A stretch of DNA of 64,000 nucleotides. It comes from Streptomyces sp. HUAS YS2 (lineage in GTDB: Bacteria; Actinomycetota; Actinomycetes; Streptomycetales; Streptomycetaceae). A program made the position numbers and the translations under genes. Location of the stretch: NCBI RefSeq assembly GCF_033343995.1, contig NZ_CP137573.1:4311001-4375000 (forward strand), given 5' to 3'. Within the stretch, counting starts at the first letter, position 1; each line of letters starts with the position of its first letter. The notes under the pieces are model-generated. The model made no database searches, was not told the DNA's origin, and saw only the letters and a list, made by a program, of their open reading frames with translations. This document shows positions 34,380 through 42,360 of the stretch, one piece after another.

Positions 34380-35251
34380 AGGGCGGTCAGGAGGGTGCGT
34401 ACGGCGGGCAGGGCGAGCGAGGACTCCCGTACCTCCGCCTGGATGGTGCGGACCGGCTCCGGGGCGCGGACCGTGCGGACGACCACGTTCGGGTGGCGGC
34501 TGCCCAGGCCCATGAGCGGGATCAGGCTGATGCCGAGGCCGGCCGCCACAAAGCCCTGCGCGGTCGCGTACTCCTCGCACTCCACCGTGTAGCCGGGCGT
34601 GAAGCCCGCGGCCGCGCACGCCTCCAGGACCGCGTCGAGGCAGGGTCCGGGGCGCTCGCTGCCGACCCATGCCTCGTCGGCCAGGTCGGCGAGGTCGATC
34701 GTGCGGCGGACGGCGAGCGGGTGGTTCTTGGGGAGGACGGCGCGGTACGGGTCGTCCCGGAGATGGACGAGGCGCAGGGGTCCGGAGGGGGAGGGCGCGT
34801 TCCGGGGCCGTACGACCAGGGTGACGTCGGGCTCGTCGCCCTCCGCGGCGGCCGTCCCCGACTGGTCGACGAGCCGCAGGTCGACGCGTACGTCGGGGTG
34901 CGCGGTGCGGAACCGGGCGAGGGCGGGCGCGACGAGCTCGGCGCCCGCGGTGGCGAAGTAGCGGACCGAGATCCGGCCGGTGCGGCCCGCCCTCAGATCG
35001 GCCAGCGCGGTCTCGGCCTCGGCGACCTGACGGCCGATCAGCGCGGCGTGCTCGGTGAGCAGCCGGCCGGCGGCGGTCGGGCGGACCCCGCGGCCGACGC
35101 GTTCGAGCAGCTCGATACCCGCCTCCTTCTCCAGGGCGGCGACCTGCTGGCTGACCGCGGAGGGGGTGTAGCCGAGGTGGGCGGCGGCGGCCGTGACCGA
35201 GCCGCTGGTGACGACGGCCCGGAGCACCTGCATGCGTCTGACGTCCAGCAT
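34367..35251 (-). CDS. LysR-family transcriptional regulator
   Basis: A 294-residue LysR regulator. The N-terminal HTH (MQVLRAVVTSGSVTAAAAHL, TPSAVSQQVAALEKEAGIEL) is followed by a substrate-binding domain (GRISVRYFATAGAELVAPAL). It is divergent from the EamA transporter gene 73 bp away, the usual arrangement of a LysR regulator with its target exporter. Its 3' end overlaps the truncated TetR remnant, marking a rearrangement point. Confidence 0.92.
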   Translation of the reverse strand: MLDVRRMQVLRAVVTSGSVTAAAAHLGYTPSAVSQQVAALEKEAGIELLERVGRGVRPTAAGRLLTEHAALIGRQVAEAETALADLRAGRTGRISVRYFATAGAELVAPALARFRTAHPDVRVDLRLVDQSGTAAAEGDEPDVTLVVRPRNAPSPSGPLRLVHLRDDPYRAVLPKNHPLAVRRTIDLADLADEAWVGSERPGPCLDAVLEACAAAGFTPGYTVECEEYATAQGFVAAGLGISLIPLMGLGSRHPNVVVRTVRAPEPVRTIQAEVRESSLALPAVRTLLTALQEG

Positions 35252-35323
35252 GTAGCAGAGCTTAACGCTGGATACGCGATTCTTCGCTTGTCCTGTCGGA
35301 TGGGCTCGGGAGACCGTGTAGCC

Positions 35324-36232
35324 ATGGCGTCGTCGATACGTGTGTGGCTACGGATGGGAGTCCTCGCCCTGCTCTGGGGCTCCGGCTTCCTGTGGATCAA
35401 GATCTCCCTCGAGCAGGGGCTCAGCCCGGTGTGGATCACCTTCGTCCGCTGCCTGTTGGGGGCCGGGGTGCTGGTCGGACTCGCCGCCGCGGCCGGGCAG
35501 CGGCTGCCGCGGGACCGGGGCACGTGGGGGCGGCTGCTGGTCGCCGCGTTCTTCTGCAACGCGCTGCCGTTCCTGCTCTTCTCGGTCGGTGAGCAGACCG
35601 TGGACAGCGGGGTCGCGGGTGTCCTGAACGCCACCACCCCGCTCTGGTCGCTGCTCATCGGCCTGGGGCTCGGGACGGAGCGGCGCCCCGGGGCGGCCGG
35701 GGCGGGCGGTCTGCTGCTCGGCTTCGCGGGGGTGCTGCTGATCTTCGCGCCGTGGAGCGCGGGTGCGGGCCTGATGAGCGCGGGGGTGATAGCGCTGCTG
35801 GCCGCGGCGGCGAGCTACGCGGTGGCGTTCGCGTACATGGCGCGGCGGCTCACGGGCCGCGGCGACGGCCCGCTCGCGCTGTCCGCGGCGCAACTCCTCG
35901 CGGCGACGGCCTGGTCGGCGCCGGGCCTCGCGGCCGCGGGCGGCGGGCCGGTACGGGTGACGTGGGCGGGGGTCCTGGCGGTCGTCGTCCTCGGGGTGTT
36001 CGCGACCGGTCTGACCTTCCACCTCAACTACCGCATGATCGCGGAGGAGGGCCCGACGGCCGCGGCGACGGTGGGCTATCTGCTGCCGGTGGTGTCGGTG
36101 GGGCTGGGCGCGGTGGTCCTGGACGAGGCTTTGTCGGCGCGGGTGGTGGCAGGGATGGCGGTGGTGCTGGTGGGGGTGGCGCTGACGCGCGTACGGAGTC
36201 GGGAGGCGCGGGCCCTGGAACCGGTCGGGTAG
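35324..36232 (+). CDS. EamA-family (DMT) transporter
   Basis: A 302-residue membrane protein with ten predicted helices arranged as two EamA repeats (first ALLWGSGFLWIKISLEQGLS, second starting near VRVTWAGVLAVVVLGVFATG, ending VVAGMAVVLVGVALTRV). These transporters export amino acids or other metabolites. The start ATG at 35324 (MASSIRVWLRMGV) was selected over long upstream in-frame sequence that is antisense to the LysR gene. Regulated most likely by the divergent LysR protein. Confidence 0.9.
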   Translation: MASSIRVWLRMGVLALLWGSGFLWIKISLEQGLSPVWITFVRCLLGAGVLVGLAAAAGQRLPRDRGTWGRLLVAAFFCNALPFLLFSVGEQTVDSGVAGVLNATTPLWSLLIGLGLGTERRPGAAGAGGLLLGFAGVLLIFAPWSAGAGLMSAGVIALLAAAASYAVAFAYMARRLTGRGDGPLALSAAQLLAATAWSAPGLAAAGGGPVRVTWAGVLAVVVLGVFATGLTFHLNYRMIAEEGPTAAATVGYLLPVVSVGLGAVVLDEALSARVVAGMAVVLVGVALTRVRSREARALEPVG

Positions 36233-36252
36233 GTGTTCGAGTCTGGGCAGGC

Positions 36253-37632
36253 ATGCGTGTGACGATGATCCTGCCCGCCCTGACAGAGGCGACCAGCCCG
36301 CTGTTCCGGCCCATCAAGTACTCGCTCTTCCCGCCGCTCGGCCTGGCGACGCTCGCCGGGTACCTCGACCCGGACGACGAGGTGACCCTGTACGACGAGC
36401 ACGTCGAGCGGGTCGACATCGAGGCGCTGCCGACCCCCGACCTGCTCGTCCTCCAGCCGTACATCACCTCCGCGCGCCGGAGTTACGAGATCGCCGACCA
36501 CTTCCGGGCGCGCGGCGTCCACGTGGCGATGGGCGGACTGCACGTCACGTCGCTGCCGGAGGAGGCGGCGGCGCACGCGGACACGATCTTCACGGGACCC
36601 GGGGAGGACATCTGGCCGCTGTTCCTGAAGGACTTCAGGGACGGCGCGCCGCTGACCCGCTACGACTCGAAGTCCCGCACACTCGCCGGTCTGCCGCCGG
36701 TCCGGCGGGACCTGATCAAGCGTCACCTCTACCTGGTCCCGAACTCGATCGTGGTCTCGCGCGGCTGCCCGCACCACTGCGACTTCTGCTACAAGGACGC
36801 GTTCTTCGAGGGCGGCAAGTCGTTCTACACCCAGGCCGTGGACGACGCGCTCGCCGAGATCGAGCGGCTGCCCGGCCGGCACCTGTACTTCCTGGACGAC
36901 CACCTGCTCGGCAACCGGCGGTTCGCGGAGGCGCTGTTCGAGGGGATGAAGGGGATGGGCCGGCTGTGGCAGGCGGCCGGCACGGTGAAGTCGGTCCTGG
37001 AGCCGGACCTGCTGGAGAAGGCGGCGGAGGCGGGTCTGCGGAGCCTGTTCGTCGGCTTCGAGACGGTCAACGACGCGAACCTGGCGGAGCGCCGCAAGAA
37101 CCAGAACATCGGCCGCGACTACGACGCGGCGGTCCGGCGGCTGCACGACGTGGGCGTGATGGTGAACGCCAGCTTCGTCTTCGGCCTGGACCACGACGGC
37201 CCGGACGTCTTCGACCGGACGGTGGAGTGGGCGGTCGAGCAGGGCATCGAGACGGCGACCTTCCACATCATGACGCCGTATCCGTCCACGGGCCTGTGGA
37301 AACAGATGGAGGCGGAGGACCGGATCGTCCACCGCGACTGGGACCTCTACGACACCCGCCACGTCGTCTACCGCCCGGCCGGCATGACCCCACGCCAACT
37401 GGAGGACGGCTACTGGCGCGCGTACCGCGACTTCTACCGCTGGTCCAACATCTGGAAGGGCGCCGCGGCCCAACCGGCCACCCACGAACGCCTGCGCCAC
37501 CTCGCGTACGCGGGCGGCTGGAAGAAGTTCGAACCGGCCTGGGACGCCCTGATCCGCTCCAGAAGGGTCATCCGCGCGATGCCCCTTCTGGAACGGACCC
37601 TGTCGGCCTTCGGTGGCCGGTCGCCGCACTAG
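36253..37632 (+). CDS. B12-binding domain radical SAM protein
   Basis: A 459-residue protein. The N-terminal half (~residues 1-140) is a cobalamin-binding Rossmann-type domain (PPLGLATLAGYLDPDDEVTL, VAMGGLHVTSLPEEAAAHAD). It is followed by a radical SAM core with CxxxCxxC (RGCPHHCDFCYK) and GFETVND, HIMTPYPSTGL strands. Cobalamin radical SAM enzymes catalyse methylations and ring rearrangements. No biosynthetic partner is adjacent, so the substrate is unknown. It starts 20 bp after the EamA stop and may be cotranscribed. Its TAG overlaps the convergent MFS stop (CTAG). Confidence 0.9.
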   Translation: MRVTMILPALTEATSPLFRPIKYSLFPPLGLATLAGYLDPDDEVTLYDEHVERVDIEALPTPDLLVLQPYITSARRSYEIADHFRARGVHVAMGGLHVTSLPEEAAAHADTIFTGPGEDIWPLFLKDFRDGAPLTRYDSKSRTLAGLPPVRRDLIKRHLYLVPNSIVVSRGCPHHCDFCYKDAFFEGGKSFYTQAVDDALAEIERLPGRHLYFLDDHLLGNRRFAEALFEGMKGMGRLWQAAGTVKSVLEPDLLEKAAEAGLRSLFVGFETVNDANLAERRKNQNIGRDYDAAVRRLHDVGVMVNASFVFGLDHDGPDVFDRTVEWAVEQGIETATFHIMTPYPSTGLWKQMEAEDRIVHRDWDLYDTRHVVYRPAGMTPRQLEDGYWRAYRDFYRWSNIWKGAAAQPATHERLRHLAYAGGWKKFEPAWDALIRSRRVIRAMPLLERTLSAFGGRSPH

Positions 37633-39080
37633 GCGGGGATCTCGGGGGACTTCGGAGTCTTCAGGACCGTGAGGGCTGCTGCGAAGGCGGCGATCAGGAG
37701 GGCCGTGGCGATGGCGAAGGCGAGGTGGTAGCCGCTGGTGAGGGCTTCCGGGGTGGGGTGGCCGGCCTTGGTGAGGGAGTTCGTACGGGCGGCGGACAGG
37801 GTGGAGAGGACGGCGATGCCGAGGGCCATGCCGATCTGCTGGGTGGTGTTGAACAGGCCCGAGGCGAGGCCCGCGTCCGCTTCCTTCGCGCCGGACATGC
37901 CCAGCGAGGTCAGGGCCGGGAGGGCGAGGCCGCCGCCTGCGGCGAGGAGCATGACGGGGAGGAGGTCGGTGACGTACGAGGCGTGGACCGGGACCCGGGT
38001 CAGCAGGCCGAGGACGCCGATCAGCAGGGCGAGGCCGGCCAGGAGGACGTTGCGCTCACCGAAGCGGGCGCTCAGGCGGGCGGAGACGCCCAGGGACACC
38101 GCACCGATGACCACCGCGGCCGGCAGCATCGCGAGGCCGGTCTGCGAGGCGTTGTAGCCGAGGACCTTCTGCATGTAGAGCGCGACGAGGATCTGGAAGC
38201 CGAACATCGCGGCGACCGTCAGCATCTGGACCAGGTTCGCGCCGGAGACGCTGCGCGAGCGGAGGATCCGCAGCGGCATCAGCGGGTTCGCGGCCTTCGC
38301 CTGGCGGACGAGGAAGCCGGCGAGCAGGGCCAGCGCGAGGGCGCCGAGGCCGAGGGTGTGGGCCGAACCCGCCCCGTACTCCTCGATGGTGACGACCGCG
38401 TAGATGCCGGTCATCAGGCCGGACGTGACCAGCAGCGCGCCGAGGACGTCCGCGCCGGCCCTCAGGCCGAGGCCGCGGTCGGAGGGCAGCGCGGGGAGGG
38501 CGACGAGGATCGCCGCGATGCCGATGGGCAGGTTGATGAGGAAGATCCAGTTCCAGGTGAGCGCGTCGGTGAGGACGCCGCCGAGCACCTGGCCGATCGA
38601 CGCGCCCGCCGCGCCGGTGAAGCTGAATATGGCGATGGCCCTGGACCGTTCGCGGGGTTCGGTGAAGAGCGTGACCAGGATGCCGAGGCTGACGGCGGAG
38701 GCCATCGCGCTGCCGGCGCCCTGCAGGAAGCGGGCGGCGATCAGTACGCCCGGGGAGGTGGCGGCCGCCGCGAGCAGTGAGGCGGCGGTGAAGACGCCGG
38801 TGCCGGCGAGGAACATCCGCTTGCGGCCGATCAGGTCGCCCAGCCGCCCCGCCAGCAGGAGCAGCGAGCCGAAGGCGATCAGGTAGGCGTTCACGACCCA
38901 GCTCAGCCCGGCCGGGCTGAAGCCGAGGTCGCTCTGGATGGTCGGCATCGCGACGGTGACGATGCTGCCGTCGAGGATCGTCATCAGCATGCCGGTGGCA
39001 AGGACGCCGAGGGCGAGCCAGCGGGAGGGCGCGGCGGTAGCGGCCGGGGCTGCCGGGGCGGGGGCGGTGGACGTGGTCAT
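37629..39080 (-). CDS. MFS drug transporter, DHA2 family
   Basis: A 483-residue protein with 14 predicted TM helices. The DHA2 motifs are SWVVNAYLIAFGSLLLLAGR (motif D1), GRLGDLIGRKRMF (motif A) and GAASIGQVLGGVLTD (motif C region). It is a proton-driven drug or metabolite exporter. A MarR-type regulator lies upstream on the same strand, with an inverted repeat in the 100-bp gap, so MarR control is likely. Confidence 0.93.
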   Translation of the reverse strand: MTTSTAPAPAAPAATAAPSRWLALGVLATGMLMTILDGSIVTVAMPTIQSDLGFSPAGLSWVVNAYLIAFGSLLLLAGRLGDLIGRKRMFLAGTGVFTAASLLAAAATSPGVLIAARFLQGAGSAMASAVSLGILVTLFTEPRERSRAIAIFSFTGAAGASIGQVLGGVLTDALTWNWIFLINLPIGIAAILVALPALPSDRGLGLRAGADVLGALLVTSGLMTGIYAVVTIEEYGAGSAHTLGLGALALALLAGFLVRQAKAANPLMPLRILRSRSVSGANLVQMLTVAAMFGFQILVALYMQKVLGYNASQTGLAMLPAAVVIGAVSLGVSARLSARFGERNVLLAGLALLIGVLGLLTRVPVHASYVTDLLPVMLLAAGGGLALPALTSLGMSGAKEADAGLASGLFNTTQQIGMALGIAVLSTLSAARTNSLTKAGHPTPEALTSGYHLAFAIATALLIAAFAAALTVLKTPKSPEIPA

Positions 39081-39124
39081 GGCGGTCTCTCCTGTCGTCG
39101 GGAGGCAACAGGAGAGACCGTAGC

Positions 39125-39148
39125 AGATAGTTTTGTTGCAGACTATCT
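39125..39148. promoter_or_regulatory. Inverted repeat upstream of MFS gene, likely MarR operator
   Basis: AGATAGT (39125-39131) and ACTATCT (39142-39148) are perfect 7-bp arms separated by 10 bp, in an AT-rich island between marR-type and MFS genes. Spacing and AT-richness fit a MarR site. Confidence 0.6.
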
Positions 39149-39180
39149 TTTACGGAACGCCGCTCGGTCGCGGTGGGGCG

Positions 39181-39666
39181 CTAGGCCTTCTGGCGGGCCC
39201 GCCGGGCCGGGCGCGGGCTCTCCTCCGGGGTCTCCAGATGCCCGGTGACCAGCAGGTTCAGGGCGCGCGTGAGCGCCGCCCGGTCCTCCTCGGGCAGCGA
39301 CGCGAGCGCGCTCCCGTGCACCCCGTCGACGATCTTCTGGCTCTGTTCGGCGACCTTCGCCCCCGCCTCGGTCACCGCGATGATCCGCGCCCGCCGGTCC
39401 GTGCTCGACGGCCGGCGCTCCGCGAGTCCCGCCTTCTCCAGGGCGTCGACGGTCACCACCATCGTCGTCTTGTCCATGTCGCCGATCTCGGCGAGCTGCG
39501 CCTGCGTGCGCTCCTCCTCCAGGGCGTGGACGAGGACGCAGTGCATGCGCGGGGTCAGCCCGATCTCCCCGAGCCGTGCCGCCATCTGCGTGCGCAGCAC
39601 GTGGCTGGTGTGGTCGAGGAGGAACGACAGGTCCGGTTCGGTGCGGGTGGGTGCCATGGCTGTCAT
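39181..39666 (-). CDS. MarR-family transcriptional regulator
   Basis: A 161-residue MarR regulator with the winged-helix core TQAQLAEIGDMDKTTMVVTV and wing RRPSSTDRRARIIAVTEAG. The start at 39666 or the second ATG at 39657 are both plausible. It is upstream of the MFS exporter on the same strand and most likely controls it via the inverted repeat at 39125-39148. It is divergent from the ECF sigma gene. Confidence 0.9.
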   Translation of the reverse strand: MTAMAPTRTEPDLSFLLDHTSHVLRTQMAARLGEIGLTPRMHCVLVHALEEERTQAQLAEIGDMDKTTMVVTVDALEKAGLAERRPSSTDRRARIIAVTEAGAKVAEQSQKIVDGVHGSALASLPEEDRAALTRALNLLVTGHLETPEESPRPARRARQKA

Positions 39667-39739
39667 GCTTGCCAGGGTAACCAAAATCGATCCGTCACGG
39701 ATTATCGGCAAGCAGATCTATTGGGTGGGGGCACGGGGC

Positions 39740-40654
39740 ATGACCACGGGGAGCACGGGCGGCGCGGCGGAGCGGAGTGCGTGGCTCGCGGAGCGGTTCG
39801 AGGAGCAGCGGCCGAGGCTGCGGGCGGTGGCGTACCGGATGCTCGGCTCGCTCAGCGAGGCCGAGGACGCCGTCCAGGAGACCTGGCTGCGCGCCGAGCG
39901 CGCGGACACCGACGTCGTCGAGAACCTCGCCGGCTGGCTGACCACGGTCGCCGGACGGGTGTGCCTGAACATGCTGCGCTCGCGCGCGTCCCGCCGCGAG
40001 GACCCGATGGACGTGCGGATCCCCGACCCCGTCGTCGACCCGGCGGACGGTGTCGACCCCGAGCACGAGGCGCTGCTGGCCGACTCCGTCGGCCTCGCGC
40101 TGCTCGTCGTGCTCGACTCCCTCGCGCCCGCGGAGCGCCTCGCGTTCGTGCTGCACGACATGTTCGGGGTGCCGTTCGACGAGATCGCCCCGCTGATCGA
40201 CAAGACCGCCGCCGCGACCCGCCAGCTCGCGAGCCGGGCCCGCCGCCGCGTGCAGGGCCGGTCCCCGGTCCCCGACCCCGATCACACCCGTCAGCGCGCG
40301 GCCGTCGACGCCTTCTTCGCGGCGGCTCGCGGCGGCGACCTGGAGGCCCTCGTCGCCGTGCTCGACCCGAACGTCGTGCTGCGCTCCGACGGCGGGGTCC
40401 TGCGCGCCCGCCACACCGTGGTGCTCCAGGGCGCCCGCACGGTGGCCTCCCAGGCCGTCACCTTCGGCAGCCTCTCCCCGTACGCCCGCCCGGCGCTGAT
40501 CAACGGCACGGCCGGAGCCGTCGTGGTGGCCGACGACGGCCGGCGCATCTCGATCATGGCCTTCACGGTCACCGACGGCGCGATCACGGCCATCGACGTC
40601 GTGGCCGACCCGGAGCGGCTGCGCGAGCTGGACCTGAAGCCGGCCGGATTCTGA
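39740..40654 (+). CDS. ECF41-type RNA polymerase sigma factor (SigJ-like) with SnoaL-like C-terminus
   Basis: A 304-residue sigma factor. Sigma region 2 (RLRAVAYRMLGSLSEAEDAV, QETWLRAERAD), region 4 (LAPAERLAFVLHDMFGVPFD, EIAPLIDKTAAATRQLASRA) and a ~110-residue C-terminal SnoaL/NTF2-like domain (AAVDAFFAAARGGDLEALVA) are in order. In ECF41/SigJ proteins this C-terminal domain modulates the sigma activity in place of an anti-sigma. The usual partner (carboxymuconolactone decarboxylase or oxidoreductase gene) is not adjacent. Confidence 0.9.
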   Translation: MTTGSTGGAAERSAWLAERFEEQRPRLRAVAYRMLGSLSEAEDAVQETWLRAERADTDVVENLAGWLTTVAGRVCLNMLRSRASRREDPMDVRIPDPVVDPADGVDPEHEALLADSVGLALLVVLDSLAPAERLAFVLHDMFGVPFDEIAPLIDKTAAATRQLASRARRRVQGRSPVPDPDHTRQRAAVDAFFAAARGGDLEALVAVLDPNVVLRSDGGVLRARHTVVLQGARTVASQAVTFGSLSPYARPALINGTAGAVVVADDGRRISIMAFTVTDGAITAIDVVADPERLRELDLKPAGF

Positions 40655-40730
40655 GTTCCGGCGGCCTCGTTCCGCCGGCTCCCGTTCCGCCGGCTTCCGC
40701 TCCGGCGTCGAAGCCGGGCCGCCGTCCGAG

Positions 40731-40762
40731 TAACTATTGCAAGCGGGTGCTTGCAATAGTTA
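40731..40762. promoter_or_regulatory. 14-bp-arm perfect inverted repeat, probable XRE operator
   Basis: TAACTATTGCAAGC and GCTTGCAATAGTTA are perfect arms around GGGT, ending 24 bp before the XRE gene start. Its TTGCAAGC half also reads as an internal palindrome. Position and symmetry suggest autoregulation by the XRE protein. The bases before it (40665-40712) hold a degenerate tandem CGTTCCGCCGGCT repeat after the sigma gene. Confidence 0.65.
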
Positions 40763-40786
40763 GCGGAAGGCGGCATCATCGGCAGC

Positions 40787-41212
40787 ATGGCATCGCTCAA
40801 CGTCGGCAATCTCGGTGAGTACCTGCGCGAACAGCGGCGCAGCGCGCAGCTGTCGCTGCGTCAGCTCGCCGACGCCGCCGGGGTGTCCAATCCGTACCTG
40901 AGCCAGATCGAGCGCGGGCTGCGCAAGCCCAGCGCCGAGGTGCTGCAACAGGTCGCCAAGGCGCTGCGGATCTCCGCCGAGACGCTGTACGTGCGGGCGG
41001 GGATCCTCGACGAGACGGAGCGGGAGGAGCTGGAGACGCGCGCCGTCATCCTGGCCGATCCCTCGATCAACGAGCGGCAGAAGCAGGTGCTGCTCCAGAT
41101 CTACGACTCCTTCCGCAAGGAGAACGCCGCCGAGGCCGCAGCCGCTGCTGCCGACGCGCCGGCCGGCGCGCCCGGCACCGCCCCCGATGCCGACCGACCT
41201 TCGACGTCCTAG
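40787..41212 (+). CDS. XRE-family helix-turn-helix regulator
   Basis: A 141-residue protein with an N-terminal XRE HTH (LREQRRSAQLSLRQLADAAG, VSNPYLSQIERGLRKPSAEV) and a C-terminal helical region ending in an Ala-rich tail. The order XRE / HbhA-like / DUF2516 mirrors, from memory, mycobacterial Rv0474-Rv0475(hbhA)-Rv0476. It probably regulates itself and the next genes through the adjacent 32-bp inverted repeat. Confidence 0.88.
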   Translation: MASLNVGNLGEYLREQRRSAQLSLRQLADAAGVSNPYLSQIERGLRKPSAEVLQQVAKALRISAETLYVRAGILDETEREELETRAVILADPSINERQKQVLLQIYDSFRKENAAEAAAAAADAPAGAPGTAPDADRPSTS

Positions 41213-41272
41213 CTCACGTCCACGTGCACCGCGGACACGCGAACATCCGTACATCCGGGAGGACCAACCGTC

Positions 41273-41854
41273 ATGGCCATCATCGAAGAGCTGCGTACCC
41301 CTCTCTACTTCGCCGCCGGCACCGCCGACCTCGCCGTCCAGCAGGCCCGCAAGGTGCCCGGCCTGATCGAGCAGCTCGCCGCCGAGGCGCCGGCCCGGAT
41401 CGACGCCGTGCGCAAGACCGACCCCAAGGCCGTGCAGGAGAAGGTCGCCGCGCAGGCCAAGGAGGCCCAGGCGACCGTCCAGGCGAAGTTCACCGAGGTC
41501 GTCGGCACCCTCGACACCGACCTGAAGAAGCTCGGCGAGCAGGCCCAGGACCTCGCCCTGCGCGGGGTCGGCGTGGCCGCCGAGTACGCGGTGAAGGCCC
41601 GGGAGAAGTACGAGGAGGTCGCCGCGCACGGCGAGGAGGCCGTCAAGGCCTGGCGCGGCGAGGCCGCCGAGGAGATCACCGAGATCGCCGTCGTCGTCGA
41701 GCCGCGGACGGAGCCCGAGGCCGCGCCGAAGTCCGAGACCGGGACGAAGGCGGCCCCCAAGTCCGACGCCAAGGCCGAGGCGAAGCCGGCGGCGCGCAAG
41801 GCCGCCGTCCGCAAGGCCCCCGCCAAGAAGACCACGGCGTCCACCGAGAAGTAG
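41273..41854 (+). CDS. Heparin-binding hemagglutinin (HbhA)-like coiled-coil protein
   Basis: A 193-residue Ala/Lys/Glu-rich protein. Residues ~1-135 form an amphipathic helix/coiled coil (EELRTPLYFAAGTADLAVQQ, YAVKAREKYEEVAAHGEEAV). The C-terminus is a Lys/Ala/Pro-rich low-complexity tail (KAEAKPAARKAAVRKAPAKK), which matches mycobacterial HBHA. There the tail binds heparin and the protein associates with intracytosolic lipid inclusions. A similar lipid or surface role is an inference. Located 60 bp after the XRE gene. Confidence 0.82.
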   Translation: MAIIEELRTPLYFAAGTADLAVQQARKVPGLIEQLAAEAPARIDAVRKTDPKAVQEKVAAQAKEAQATVQAKFTEVVGTLDTDLKKLGEQAQDLALRGVGVAAEYAVKAREKYEEVAAHGEEAVKAWRGEAAEEITEIAVVVEPRTEPEAAPKSETGTKAAPKSDAKAEAKPAARKAAVRKAPAKKTTASTEK

Positions 41855-41937
41855 TCCGCGGGAGCAATCAGAGTGCCCCGCACGTTGTAGGGGTACCTTG
41901 GCCGCGAGGCGCATTCCCACTCACGAGGCGGTAGCAG

Positions 41938-42297
41938 ATGTTCAGCACGGGCTTCGGTTCCTTCTTCTGGAACTTCGACTCGATCCTCTGGCTGGTCATC
42001 GGTCTGGTCATGCTCGGCTTCGCCGTGGTCGCCTTCCTGTTCGCCGCCATGGCGCGCGAGGACGCCTACCGCGCGGCCGACAAGCAGACGAAGAAGTTCT
42101 GGCTGATCCTGCTGGGCATCAACCTGCTCCTGAACCTGGTGCTGCCGATGCTCTTCCTGCAGATCGCCGGACTCATCGCGGCCATCGTCTTCATGGTCGA
42201 CGTCCGGCCCGCCATCCGGCAGGTCTCGGGCGGCGGCGGCCGGCGCGGCGGTTCCAGCAGCGACGGCCCGTACGGCCCCTACAACGGCGGCCGCTAG
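41938..42297 (+). CDS. DUF2516 membrane protein
   Basis: A 119-residue protein with three hydrophobic helices (WLVIGLVMLGFAVVAFLFAA, FWLILLGINLLLNLVLPMLF, IAGLIAAIVFMVDVRPAIRQ) and a Gly/Ser-rich C-terminal tail (GGGGRRGGSSSDGPYGPYN). It matches DUF2516, the neighbour of hbhA in mycobacteria. Function unknown. A strong terminator follows. Confidence 0.87.
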   Translation: MFSTGFGSFFWNFDSILWLVIGLVMLGFAVVAFLFAAMAREDAYRAADKQTKKFWLILLGINLLLNLVLPMLFLQIAGLIAAIVFMVDVRPAIRQVSGGGGRRGGSSSDGPYGPYNGGR

Positions 42298-42308
42298 CCA
42301 GAAGAGCA

Positions 42309-42345
42309 GAAGGGCCCGGACGGCTTGCTCCCGTCCGGGCCCTTC
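42309..42345. terminator. Bidirectional terminator between DUF2516 and PP2C genes
   Basis: A perfect 15-bp stem (GAAGGGCCCGGACGG / CCGTCCGGGCCCTTC) with a 7-nt loop lies between convergent genes. Confidence 0.88.
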
Positions 42346-42360
42346 GTCGTCCGTACGCGC

